This document shows, one piece after another, positions 53,054-60,799 of a DNA stretch of 64,000 nucleotides. The notes under the pieces were generated by a model. The model did not search any database and had not been told where the DNA came from. It worked only from the letters and a program-made list of their open reading frames with translations. The stretch comes from Fen-178 sp963722575 (GTDB taxonomy: Bacteria; Acidobacteriota; Terriglobia; Bryobacterales; Bryobacteraceae), in contig CAVRNR010000006.1 of assembly GCA_963722575.1 (NCBI GenBank), forward strand, positions 496,001 to 560,000, given 5' to 3'. The first letter of the stretch is position 1, and every line of letters starts with the position of its first letter. The position numbers were made by a program, and so were the translations under genes.

Positions 53054-53108
53054 GCAAAAGGGGACAGACGCATTTTTCGCCGCGAAAAATGCGTCTGTCC
53101 CCTTTTGC
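53054..53108. repeat. 55-bp palindrome with GGGGACAGACGCATTTT arms, copy 2
   Basis: This is the same element as at 21607-21661, with arms GCAAAAGGGGACAGACGCAT plus TTTTCG. It fills the gap between hisF and hisA (65 bp). A strong hairpin here could lower hisA expression or protect upstream mRNA. Confidence 0.85.
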
Positions 53109-53111
53109 GGG

Positions 53112-53876
53112 TCATGCGGGGGGCCTCACGGGGATGCCGCGGGCGGCTAGGGCTTCTTTTAGCTGGGTTACGGTGAAGGCGCCGTAGTGGAAGATGGAGG
53201 CGGCAAGGGCGGCGTCGGCGCAGCCGTCGGTCAGGACGCGGACGAAATGCTCGGGGGCGCCGGCGCCGCCGCTGGCGATGATGGGGATGTGCGTGGCCCG
53301 GGAGACCGTCCGGGTGAGGGCGCAATCGAAGCCGTCCTGTACGCCGTCGGTATCCATGGAGGTGAGCAGGATCTCGCCGGCGCCGAGCGACTCGCCGCGG
53401 GCGGCCCACTCGACGGCGTCGATGCCTTCATCGTCGCGGCCGCCGCGCGTGAAGACGTGCCAATTCCCGGGCGCGTGGCGGCGCGCGTCGATGGCCAGCA
53501 CCACGGCCTGCGCGCCGAACTCGCGGCTCAGCTCTGTAATCAATTCGGGGCGGCGCACGGCGGCAGTATTCACCGATACTTTGTCGGCGCCCGACATCAG
53601 GATGCGGCGGGCGTCCGCCACGGCGCGGATGCCGCCGCCCACGGCCAGCGGGATGAAAACCTTGCGCGCGGTTCGCGCCACTACGTCGGCCATGATTTCG
53701 CGGGCGTCGCTGGAGGCGGTGATGTCGAGAAAGACCAGCTCATCGGCGCCGTCGCGGTTGTAGCGGTCCGCCAACTCGACGGGATCGCCGGCGTCGCGCA
53801 GGTTGACGAAGTGGACGCCCTTGACGACACGACCGGCGGTGACATCCAGGCAGGGGATGATGCGCTTGGCTAACAC
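53112..53876 (-). CDS. hisF: Imidazole glycerol phosphate synthase, cyclase subunit
   Basis: This 254-residue TIM barrel starts at GTG 53876, overlapping the hisH stop by 7 nt. LAKRIIPCLDVTAGRVVKGV (first catalytic Asp), DELVFLDITASSD, IPLAVGGGIRAVADARRIL and ILLTSMDTDGVQDGFD (second Asp) are canonical. With HisH it makes ImGP and AICAR. The protein ends with IPVRPPA. Confidence 0.96.
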   Translation of the reverse strand: MLAKRIIPCLDVTAGRVVKGVHFVNLRDAGDPVELADRYNRDGADELVFLDITASSDAREIMADVVARTARKVFIPLAVGGGIRAVADARRILMSGADKVSVNTAAVRRPELITELSREFGAQAVVLAIDARRHAPGNWHVFTRGGRDDEGIDAVEWAARGESLGAGEILLTSMDTDGVQDGFDCALTRTVSRATHIPIIASGGAGAPEHFVRVLTDGCADAALAASIFHYGAFTVTQLKEALAARGIPVRPPA

Positions 53877-54469
53877 GGCAGCTCCACAAAATTGCGCACA
53901 ATCTTCAAGCCCACGGGGCCGGATTTCTCGGGATGGAATTGCACGCCGAAGACGTTGCCGGCCTCGAGCGCCGCGGTGTAGGGGACTTCGTAGGTGCAGG
54001 TGGCGGCGGCGCGAGGATTCTCGGGGACGTAAAAACTGTGGGCAAAGTAGACGAACGGGCGTGAAGGCAGGCCGCGCAGCAAGAGGGACGAGCGGCGCAC
54101 GTCGAGGGAGTTCCAACCCATGTGGGGAACGCGGGCGTCCAAGGGGAAACGCCGCACCGTTCCCTCGTAAAGGCCCAAACCGCGGGCCTCCGGGGCCTCC
54201 TCGCTGGTCTCGAACAGGGCCTGCAAACCGAGGCAAATGCCGAGGAAGGGCACGCCGGCGCGGATGCGCTCGAGAAACGTCTGGCGCACGTCGAGCGCAT
54301 CGAGGGCGCGCATCATCTGGCCGTAGTGGCCGACGCCGGGCAGAATGACCTTGGAGGCCTGGCGCAAGCCTTCGGAATCGCGGACGAGGGTATACTCGGA
54401 GCCCAGCTCGGCGAGGGTGTTCTCGACCGAGCGCAAGTTGCCAGCGCCGTAATCGAAGACCGCGATCAT
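53870..54469 (-). CDS. hisH: Imidazole glycerol phosphate synthase, glutaminase subunit
   Basis: This 199-residue class I glutamine amidotransferase starts at ATG 54469 (MIAVFDYGAGNLRSVENTL). The nucleophile Cys is in FLGICLGLQALFE. The His and Glu of the triad are in GVQFHPEKSGPVGLKIVRNF. It overlaps hisB (ATGA) and hisF and passes ammonia to HisF. Confidence 0.96.
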   Translation of the reverse strand: MIAVFDYGAGNLRSVENTLAELGSEYTLVRDSEGLRQASKVILPGVGHYGQMMRALDALDVRQTFLERIRAGVPFLGICLGLQALFETSEEAPEARGLGLYEGTVRRFPLDARVPHMGWNSLDVRRSSLLLRGLPSRPFVYFAHSFYVPENPRAAATCTYEVPYTAALEAGNVFGVQFHPEKSGPVGLKIVRNFVELPC

Positions 54470-55053
54470 AGAAGCCCCTTGGTGGAGGGAAGCTGGCCCT
54501 TCAAGCGCGAGTCCTGGGAGCAGGCATACTTCATGGCCCGCGCGAAGCACTTGAAAACAGCTTCGATTTTGTGGTGGCTGGAACGCCCGTAGAGCACGCG
54601 GACGTGCAGGTTCGCGCCCGCGTGGTTGACAAAGCCGCCGAAAAAATCCTCGACCAGCTCGGCCTGCAAGTCGCCCACCAGGCGCACCTTCACCAGGTCC
54701 CGGTAGACCAGCGCCGGGCGCCCGCCGAGATCGAGCGCGACCACCGCCAGCGTTTCGTCCATGGGCATTACAAAGTAGCCCGCGCGATTGATGCCCTTGC
54801 GGTCGCCCAGGGCCTTGGAGAACAACTGCCCGAGCACGATGCCAACGTCTTCGACGGTGTGGTGCTGATCGACGGCCAAGTCGCCATCGGCGCGCAGGGT
54901 GAGGTCGAAAGCGCCGTGCCTGGCGAACAACTCGAGCATGTGATCGAAGAAGCGGATGCCGGTGGAGATCTGGTACTTGCCGCGCCCTTCGATCTTGAGC
55001 GCGCCCGAAATCCGCGTCTCCCTGGTATCGCGCCGAACGGTAGCGGTCCTCAT
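54466..55053 (-). CDS. hisB: Imidazoleglycerol-phosphate dehydratase
   Basis: This 195-residue Mn-dependent enzyme starts at ATG 55053. The metal-binding His motifs are FDHMLELFARHG, DQHHTVEDVGI, GFVNHAGANLHV and SHHKIEAVFKCFARAMK. It lacks the N-terminal histidinol-phosphatase domain seen in E. coli HisB, so that activity must come from another protein, perhaps the adjacent HAD hydrolase. Confidence 0.96.
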   Translation of the reverse strand: MRTATVRRDTRETRISGALKIEGRGKYQISTGIRFFDHMLELFARHGAFDLTLRADGDLAVDQHHTVEDVGIVLGQLFSKALGDRKGINRAGYFVMPMDETLAVVALDLGGRPALVYRDLVKVRLVGDLQAELVEDFFGGFVNHAGANLHVRVLYGRSSHHKIEAVFKCFARAMKYACSQDSRLKGQLPSTKGLL

Positions 55054-55730
55054 AATGAAAACACCTCTTCCAGGCAATTAATGTCGTCCACGATAGCGAA
55101 CGCGCCCGCCGCCTGAAACCGGAACACCAGGTCGAGATAGCGCGGATTCGAGGGCGCGGCGACGCCGATGAACGCGACCTCCGAGGCCCGCGCGCAGCGT
55201 GCGTCATCGGGCGTGTCGCCGATGTAGTAGAGCTTGGAATCGCCGCCGGAGTTGCGGATTTGGAGGAGGCCATCGGGCGCCGGTTTGTGGTTGGCCACGT
55301 CGTACATGCCTATGATCGGATCGAAAACCAGCTTCGGCGCAAAGCGATGCAAAGTCAGCTCGACCTCGGGTTTGGGGCGGCCGGTGAAGATGGCGAAGCG
55401 GAAACGTTGGTTGAGGCTCTCCAACACGCCGGGGCGCGCCACCCATCGCTCCCGCAAGATCAGGCCGTCGGCGCCATTGCCGAGAAAGAGATTCTGGAAA
55501 TGCTCCACAACCTTCTCGAAGGGCACACTGACGCCGGCGCTGGCGATGATGTGGTGGGTGAGCTTCCAATCGTCGTTGAAGCCGCCGCGGTTTTTGTAGT
55601 CCTGGATGCGCTCGGGGGCGATTTCGACGCCGGTGAAATGCGCCACGGTGCGGGCGATGGTCTCGCGGTAGGATTCGGTGACGTCGGCGAGCACGCCATC
55701 CATGTCGAAGACCAGAATGGGCCGGCTCAT
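55050..55730 (-). CDS. HAD-superfamily phosphatase in the his operon, candidate histidinol-phosphatase
   Basis: This 226-residue protein starts at ATG 55730. HAD motif I is FDMDGVLADVTESY (nucleophile Asp and second Asp). Motif II is FTGRPKPE, and motifs III and IV are KPAPDGLLQI and YIGDTPDDARCA. It overlaps hisC upstream and hisB downstream by 4 nt each, so it is translated as part of the his operon. The pathway needs a histidinol-phosphatase and no HisN- or PHP-type gene is present, so this enzyme is the best candidate. Such HAD genes (TIGR01548-like) are known in his loci of other organisms. Confidence 0.8.
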   Translation of the reverse strand: MSRPILVFDMDGVLADVTESYRETIARTVAHFTGVEIAPERIQDYKNRGGFNDDWKLTHHIIASAGVSVPFEKVVEHFQNLFLGNGADGLILRERWVARPGVLESLNQRFRFAIFTGRPKPEVELTLHRFAPKLVFDPIIGMYDVANHKPAPDGLLQIRNSGGDSKLYYIGDTPDDARCARASEVAFIGVAAPSNPRYLDLVFRFQAAGAFAIVDDINCLEEVFSL

Positions 55731-56797
55731 TTTTTCCAGACCTCGCTCAGCGCCGCCAACATGCGGCGGGTTTGCGCGCGGGTTCCGACGGTGATGCGCA
55801 CGCAACCGGGCGCTTCATAGCTGCGATCGCGCACCAGGATGGCCATCTCGCGCAGCGCGTCGCGCACCTCGATGGCGCGCTTACCGAAATCGCCGAGCAC
55901 GAAATTGGCGGAGCTGGGCACGTAGCGGATGCCGAGCTTCTCGAGGCCGAGACAGAGCAACTCGCGCGCCGCGAGGACCTCGGCGACGTAGTTCTGAACG
56001 TACTCCGTATCCTCGACCGCGGCCTGCGCCGCCTCGACGGCGAGCGAATTCACGCTGTAAGGGGATTGCGCTTTGCGCAGAAACGCGATGTTGGCTTGGT
56101 GCGAGAAGAGGCAGCCGAGCCGCATGGCCGCCATGCCGAAAACCTTCGAAAACGTGCGGCACACAAACAGGTTGGGCACGCGCTCGATTTCGGCGAGCGC
56201 GGTGACACCCGAAAACTCGTAGTAGGCCTCATCCACCATGACGACGGCCTTGCGCGCGCGGTGCAGGATGCGCTGGATGCCCAGCAGGGAAACGCCGGTG
56301 CCGGTGGGATTGTTGGGATTGGCGAGAATGACGGCGCGAGTGCGCGGCGTGATGGCATCGAGGAGGTGCTGGAGCGGAAATTCCATGGCCGGCGGCTGGT
56401 AGGCGATCTCGGTGATGGCCGCGCCCGCCACCTCCGCATAGAAGCGGTACATGGCGTAGGAAGGCTTGAGCAAGAGCACTTCCTGGCCGTCATCCACGTA
56501 AGTGTTGACGAACACCTGAATGGCTTCGTCGGTGCCATTGGTGAAGGTGAACTGGTCGGGTTGTACGTGGAAATACGCGGCGATGGCCTGTTTGGCGGGG
56601 CCGTATTCGGGATAGACCGCGAGGCGGGCGGGGTCTAGGCGCTCCTTTAGAGACTTGATGACGTGGGGGGAGCAGCCGACGGTGTTCTCGTTGAAATCGA
56701 GGCGGAGCTTGTCCAAGCGGCCGGCGGTGGGGGGGGAATAGGGGGCCATCGACCAGACCGCGGGGCGGGGTTTGATGGCGCCTTTGGGGAGCTTCAT
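55727..56797 (-). CDS. hisC: Histidinol-phosphate aminotransferase
   Basis: This 356-residue PLP enzyme starts at ATG 56797 (MKLPKGAIKPRP). Family blocks: LRLDFNENTVGCSPHVIKSL, TFTNGTDEAIQVF, ILANPNNPTGTGVSL, VVMVDEAYYEFSGV and the PLP Lys in RTFSKVFGMAAMRLGC. The start overlaps the hisD stop by 4 nt. Confidence 0.95.
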   Translation of the reverse strand: MKLPKGAIKPRPAVWSMAPYSPPTAGRLDKLRLDFNENTVGCSPHVIKSLKERLDPARLAVYPEYGPAKQAIAAYFHVQPDQFTFTNGTDEAIQVFVNTYVDDGQEVLLLKPSYAMYRFYAEVAGAAITEIAYQPPAMEFPLQHLLDAITPRTRAVILANPNNPTGTGVSLLGIQRILHRARKAVVMVDEAYYEFSGVTALAEIERVPNLFVCRTFSKVFGMAAMRLGCLFSHQANIAFLRKAQSPYSVNSLAVEAAQAAVEDTEYVQNYVAEVLAARELLCLGLEKLGIRYVPSSANFVLGDFGKRAIEVRDALREMAILVRDRSYEAPGCVRITVGTRAQTRRMLAALSEVWKK

Positions 56798-58179
56798 GTG
56801 GGGCGGACCCCCTGCGAAATCGGCGGTACGAGGTTGCCCGAGGAAGGCCGATTGGCAATCGGCCGCAGGATACAATCCTGCCCCACAGCAGCAAGTCGTC
56901 GCGGGCTGCGAAGACTTGAAGGTGTATTTGTGGGCGTGGTGGGGGACCGCACCTCGACGGAGCGGGCGTGGGCTTCCAGGCCTTCGGCCCTGGCAAGCGT
57001 GGTGATTGCGGGGGCTAAACGCTGAAGAGCGGCGGAGGTCAATTGCTGTACGGAAATCACCTTCAAGTAATCTGTCACGGCCAGGCCGCCGCGCTGGCGG
57101 GCGGCGCCGGCGGTGGGGAGCACGTGGTTGGGGCCTGCGGCATAATCTCCGGCTGCTTCGGGGCTGAACGGACCCACGAATACGCTGCCAGCGTGCCGCA
57201 CCTGGGCGAGCAGGCGGTCATCCGGGATGCTGAGGTGTTCGGGGGCGAAACGGTTGGCGATTTCGATGGCGCGCTCGAGCGAGGGGACGCGAACGATGGC
57301 CGAATTCCTGGCAATCGACTGGGCGGCCACGGCGGGATCGGGGAGCAACGCAAGTTGGCGATCCACTTCCTTGGCGACGGCCGCGGCCAAGCGTTTGGAG
57401 GTGGTCAGCAAGACGGCCGCGGCATCCACATCGTGCTCGGCTTGGGCCAGCAGGTCGGCCGCCAGGCGGGCCGGATCGCCTTCGGCGGCAATGATCAGGA
57501 TCTCGGTGGGACCGGCGATGAAATCGATGCCCACTTCGCCGGCTAACAACTTCTTGGCGGCGGCCACGTAGATGTTGCCTGGGCCCACGATGCGGTCGGC
57601 GCGCGGGACCGTTTTGGTGCCGAAGGCGAAGGCGGCAATGGCCTGCGCGCCGCCCATCTGAAAGACCTGGCGAACGCCCAGCAGGGCCGCGGTGCCGAAG
57701 AGTTCCGTCACCGCGCGGGGAGAGGCGGCGCAGATGGTGGGGACGCCCGCGACTTGTGCCGGAATCACGGTCATCATGAGGGTGGAAAACAGGGGGTAAC
57801 GGCCAGAGGGGATGTAGGCCGCCACGGTATCGAGCGGGCGCACGATTTGCCCCAAGCGCAGGCCGGGCGACATCTCGCGCGACCATTCGCGCGGCAATTG
57901 GCGGCGGGCATAGGCGCGGATGTTGGCGGCGGCGGTCTCCACCGCGCGGCAGAATTCGGGCGCGAGCTTGCGGCGGGCCGCGCGCAGCTCGGCTTCGGGC
58001 ACGCGCACGGACTTGCGCTCGAGGCCGTCGAACTGGCGGGCGTATTCGAGCAGCGCGCGGTCGCCGCGGCTGCGGACGGCTTCGAGAATGGGACGCACGA
58101 CGGCTTCCGCCTGGCTCAATCGCGCTCCACGGCGCGCCAGCAAAGCACCGATATTTCGACTTTCCAGAATTCGAATCAC
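56794..58179 (-). CDS. hisD: Histidinol dehydrogenase with repeat-derived C-terminal extension
   Basis: This 461-residue enzyme performs the last two steps of histidine synthesis. Conserved parts: VAAYIPSGRYPLFSTLMM, ADRIVGPGNIYVAAAKKLL, VGIDFIAGPTEILIIA, LAQAEHDVDAAAVLLTT and NRFAPEHLSI with its catalytic Glu-His. The family normally ends at a sequence like LEAHARSVEVR (about residue 410). Here about 50 residues follow, part of which (GQDCILRPIANRP) is encoded by a dispersed repeat (56846-56887). The stop overlaps hisC (ATGA), so the repeat insertion kept operon coupling. Confidence 0.93.
   Translation of the reverse strand: MIRILESRNIGALLARRGARLSQAEAVVRPILEAVRSRGDRALLEYARQFDGLERKSVRVPEAELRAARRKLAPEFCRAVETAAANIRAYARRQLPREWSREMSPGLRLGQIVRPLDTVAAYIPSGRYPLFSTLMMTVIPAQVAGVPTICAASPRAVTELFGTAALLGVRQVFQMGGAQAIAAFAFGTKTVPRADRIVGPGNIYVAAAKKLLAGEVGIDFIAGPTEILIIAAEGDPARLAADLLAQAEHDVDAAAVLLTTSKRLAAAVAKEVDRQLALLPDPAVAAQSIARNSAIVRVPSLERAIEIANRFAPEHLSIPDDRLLAQVRHAGSVFVGPFSPEAAGDYAAGPNHVLPTAGAARQRGGLAVTDYLKVISVQQLTSAALQRLAPAITTLARAEGLEAHARSVEVRSPTTPTNTPSSLRSPRRLAAVGQDCILRPIANRPSSGNLVPPISQGVRPT
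56846..56887 (-). repeat. Copy of the TGTGGGGCAGGAT element end, inside hisD
   Basis: Read on the minus strand: TGTGGGGCAGGATTGTATCC, TGCG, then a hairpin GGCCGATTGCCAATCGGCC. The first 24 nt match the MITE-like element at 37975-37998 at 23 of 24 positions. The hairpin that follows has a different sequence but keeps full pairing. It lies within the extended 3' end of hisD. Confidence 0.75.
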
Positions 58180-59045
58180 AGCACGATCTTGTTGAGCGGG
58201 TACTCGACAATTCCCTCGCCGCCCGCCTGTTTCAGCCGGGGAATAATGGTGCGCACGGTGGACTCATCCAGGATGGTATTGACGGCCAGCCACTGCTGGT
58301 CGCTGAGGTGCGAAATCGTCGGCCGCTTGAGCGCCGGCAGCACGGAGAGCACCGCCGCAAGGTTCGCCTGGTGCACGTTGAGCATGAGCCCCACCTTGCC
58401 CAGCGCGTTGATGGCGCCTTCGAGCAGCATCTTCATGTCTTCCAGCTTGCGCCGCTTCCACTCGTCCAGCCAGGATTGTTTATTGGCGATCAACTGGGTG
58501 TTGGATTCGAGCACGGTGTCGATGATTTTGAGATTGTTGGCGCGCAGCGACGAGCCGGTTTCCGTGACTTCGACAATGGCATCGGCCAGCACCGGCGGCT
58601 TGACCTCGGTAGCGCCCCAACTGAACTCGACCTTGGCGGCGACGCCGTGGGCGGCCAGGTAGCGCCTGGTGGTGGCCACCAGTTCCGTGGCGATGATCTT
58701 GCCTTCGAGGTCTTCGACCGAGCGAAAACCGGACGATTCGGGCACGGCCAGCACCCAGCGCACCTTGCCGAAGCTCTGCTTGGCGTAGATGAGGTCGGCC
58801 ACCGCCAGCACGTCGGCTTCGTTCTCGACGACCCAGTCGCGGCCGGTGAGGCCGGCGTCGAGGATGCCATCCTCGACGTAGCGGGCCATTTCCTGGGCGC
58901 GGATCAACATGCATTCGATATCGGGATCGTCGATGCGCGGGAAATACGACCGGCTGCTGGTGGTGATGGCGAAGCCGGCGCGGCGGAACAGGTCGATGGT
59001 GGCGTTCTCGAGGCTCCCTTTGGGTATTCCCAGCTTGAGTTTCAT
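58176..59045 (-). CDS. hisG: ATP phosphoribosyltransferase, long form
   Basis: This 289-residue enzyme starts at ATG 59045 (MKLKLGIPKGSLENATIDLF). It catalyses the first step of the pathway. DAGLTGRDWVVENEADV and IATELVATTRRYLAAHGVAA are family blocks, with the PRPP loop near EVTETGSSLRANNLKIIDTV. The extra C-terminal 75 residues form the regulatory ACT-like domain of long HisG, so it should be feedback-inhibited by histidine without HisZ. It overlaps hisI and hisD by 4 nt. Confidence 0.96.
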   Translation of the reverse strand: MKLKLGIPKGSLENATIDLFRRAGFAITTSSRSYFPRIDDPDIECMLIRAQEMARYVEDGILDAGLTGRDWVVENEADVLAVADLIYAKQSFGKVRWVLAVPESSGFRSVEDLEGKIIATELVATTRRYLAAHGVAAKVEFSWGATEVKPPVLADAIVEVTETGSSLRANNLKIIDTVLESNTQLIANKQSWLDEWKRRKLEDMKMLLEGAINALGKVGLMLNVHQANLAAVLSVLPALKRPTISHLSDQQWLAVNTILDESTVRTIIPRLKQAGGEGIVEYPLNKIVL

Positions 59046-59422
59046 GGCTTGGCTCCGTAGACGGCCCGCGGGTCGTAGGTGCGCTCCTCGGCCACCTTCC
59101 ACTCGCCATTTTCGAGGCGCCGGAAGAAACAGCTCTGGTAACCTTCGTGGCACACACCGGGACCGAGCGCCTCCACCTTGACCAGCACCGCATCGGCATC
59201 GCAATCGGTCGAGATTTCTTTCACCGCCAGCTTGTGACCGGAGCTTTCGCCCTTGAGCCACAGCTTGCGGCGCGAGCGGCTATAGAAGGTGGCGAAGCCG
59301 GTCTCGACCGTCTGGGCGAAGGCTTCTTCGTTCATGTAGCCCACCATGAGGACGCGGCCAGAGGCGTGGTCCTGAATGACGGCGGTGATGAGGCCATCCG
59401 ATTTTTGAAAATCCAGATTCAT
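59042..59422 (-). CDS. hisI: Phosphoribosyl-AMP cyclohydrolase
   Basis: This 126-residue enzyme starts at ATG 59422. LMVGYMNEEAFAQTVETGFA, FYSRSRRKLWLKGESSGHKL, STDCDADAVLVKVEALGPGV and CHEGYQSCFFR contain the Zn Cys and Mg Asp residues. It lacks the fused HisE (pyrophosphohydrolase) domain, and no hisE gene is seen in the operon. It is the first structural gene, directly after the attenuator. Confidence 0.95.
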   Translation of the reverse strand: MNLDFQKSDGLITAVIQDHASGRVLMVGYMNEEAFAQTVETGFATFYSRSRRKLWLKGESSGHKLAVKEISTDCDADAVLVKVEALGPGVCHEGYQSCFFRRLENGEWKVAEERTYDPRAVYGAKP

Positions 59423-59434
59423 GGCAAATACAAC

Positions 59435-59474
59435 AAAAAAGCCCGCCGGGCCCATTGGGCATCCCGCGGCGGGC
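59435..59474 (-). terminator. his operon attenuator terminator
   Basis: On the minus strand GCCCGCCG (59474-59467) pairs with CGGCGGGC (59448-59441), with an inner stem GCCC-AAT-GGGC, and is followed by TTTTTT (59440-59435). It lies between the leader peptide stop and hisI, where translation of His codons would decide termination. Confidence 0.85.
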
Positions 59475-59501
59475 GTCCTTTCCAATTCGATTTCAATGAA
59501 A

Positions 59502-59570
59502 TCAGAACACCACCCGTCGCGTGCGGGCATGATGGTGACGACGATGCCGGGCAACGGTGGCTGCTCTCAT
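59502..59570 (-). CDS. hisL: Histidine operon leader peptide
   Basis: This is a 22-codon reading frame with ATG 59570 and TGA 59504-59502. It contains four His (residues 9, 12, 13, 14, the last three consecutive) and seven Arg. It precedes a strong hairpin with a T-run and then hisI, the arrangement of amino-acid attenuators. Low His-tRNA would stall ribosomes at codons 12-14 and favour read-through. A -10-like TATATT (59584-59579) lies 8 nt before the ATG, so the leader mRNA may have almost no 5' UTR. Confidence 0.8.
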   Translation of the reverse strand: MRAATVARHRRHHHARTRRVVF

Positions 59571-59600
59571 AAACTGCCAATATAGCACATACTGTAGAGA

Positions 59601-60722
59601 ATGCGAGTGGCCATCGATGCCGTGCCTCTGCTGATCCGGAGCGCCGGGGTCAAGAACTACCTGTATCACTGGATCGAGCACCTGCGACGCGCGGCCGGAG
59701 CGACCTCTGGGCCGGATACCATCGCCACTTTCCCCGCCCTTGGCGGCTTCGGGCCGCTCCGGCACAATCGCTCGATGGCCGGCGGATGGCGCACCGGGAC
59801 GGGATTGGCCGCGCTGGCTTTGGCCAACTACACTTCGCTGCCGGTGCTCGACTGGCTGACGCAGGGCGCCGATATCTTTCATTGCTCGGGCCTGACGCGT
59901 AACCCGCCGCGCCGTCCGCGCCTCACCGCCACGATTCACGACATGACGTGCTGGCTGATGCCGGAGCTGCATCCGGCGGCCAACCTCCGCGCCGACCGCA
60001 ATTTCGAAAGAATCCTGCGGCGCGCCGATGGGCTGATCGCAGTTTCCGCGAGCACCAAGACGGACGCGGTCCGCGTGCTGGGGCTTCGGCCGGAGAAGAT
60101 CGCGGTGATTCACTCCGGCATCGCCGCGGCGTTTTTCGACGCGAGTGGCGAGGCCATGGAGGCGGTCCGCGCGCGGTACGGCCTGAAGCGTCCTTTCGTT
60201 CTGTTCGTCGGCACCATCGAGCCGCGCAAGAACATCGACCTGCTGCTGGACGCTTACGAGGCCCTGCCGGCATCGGTGCGCCAGGAATTCGATCTGGTGG
60301 TGGCCGGGCCGATGGGTTGGGCCTCGGCGGAGACCGCCGCGCGCGTGCGCAACGTACGCGGCGTGCGCTACCTCGGTTACATTCCGGAGCCGGACATCGC
60401 GCCGCTGACGGCCGCCGCCACGGTGTTCGCGTATCCCTCGCTCTACGAAGGCTTCGGATTCCCGGTGGCGCAGGCCATGGCGGCGGGGACACCCGTGATC
60501 ACGTCGAACGTCTCGTCGCTGCCCGAAATCACTGGAGATGCGGCGTTGCTGATCGACCCGCGAAGTGTGGGAGAGCTTCGCGACGGGCTGAACCGGCTGC
60601 TGCTCTCGGGCACGCTGCGCGCCGAGCTGGCTGGGAGGGGGAGATTGCGTGCCCGCGCCTTTGGTTGGGAGGCATGCGCCGCGCGGTCCCTGGTCTTCTT
60701 TCGGGAGGTGGCGGGCGGGTGA
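59601..60722 (+). CDS. Glycosyltransferase family 4
   Basis: This 373-residue GT-B enzyme starts at ATG 59601. The N-domain shows AIDAVPLLIRSAGVKNYLYH and LTATIHDMTCWLMPELHP. The C-domain shows PFVLFVGTIEPRKNIDLLLD, VRYLGYIPEPDIAPL and the nucleotide-sugar motif YPSLYEGFGFPVAQAMAAGT, then PVITSNVSSLPEITGDAALL, with the EX7E-type glutamates. It transfers a sugar to an unknown acceptor, probably an exported glycan. A diverged copy of the 23-bp repeat lies near its 5' end. It is divergent from the his leader with only 30 bp between starts. Confidence 0.9.
   Translation: MRVAIDAVPLLIRSAGVKNYLYHWIEHLRRAAGATSGPDTIATFPALGGFGPLRHNRSMAGGWRTGTGLAALALANYTSLPVLDWLTQGADIFHCSGLTRNPPRRPRLTATIHDMTCWLMPELHPAANLRADRNFERILRRADGLIAVSASTKTDAVRVLGLRPEKIAVIHSGIAAAFFDASGEAMEAVRARYGLKRPFVLFVGTIEPRKNIDLLLDAYEALPASVRQEFDLVVAGPMGWASAETAARVRNVRGVRYLGYIPEPDIAPLTAAATVFAYPSLYEGFGFPVAQAMAAGTPVITSNVSSLPEITGDAALLIDPRSVGELRDGLNRLLLSGTLRAELAGRGRLRARAFGWEACAARSLVFFREVAGG
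59696..59715 (-). repeat. 23-bp repeat family, diverged coding copy (glycosyltransferase)
   Basis: CGGAGCGACCTCTGGGCCGG aligns to the galK copy with two mismatches and one deleted base. It encodes GATSGP in the region between the first helix and TIATFPAL. It is a probable but weaker member of the family. Confidence 0.45.
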
Positions 60723-60799
60723 GGCTGGGGCCGGAGGGTTCACGCAGGACCCGGTGGAGGGGCGGGGACCGGTTTTCCCGGACGGGCCAAGGAGGCCAG

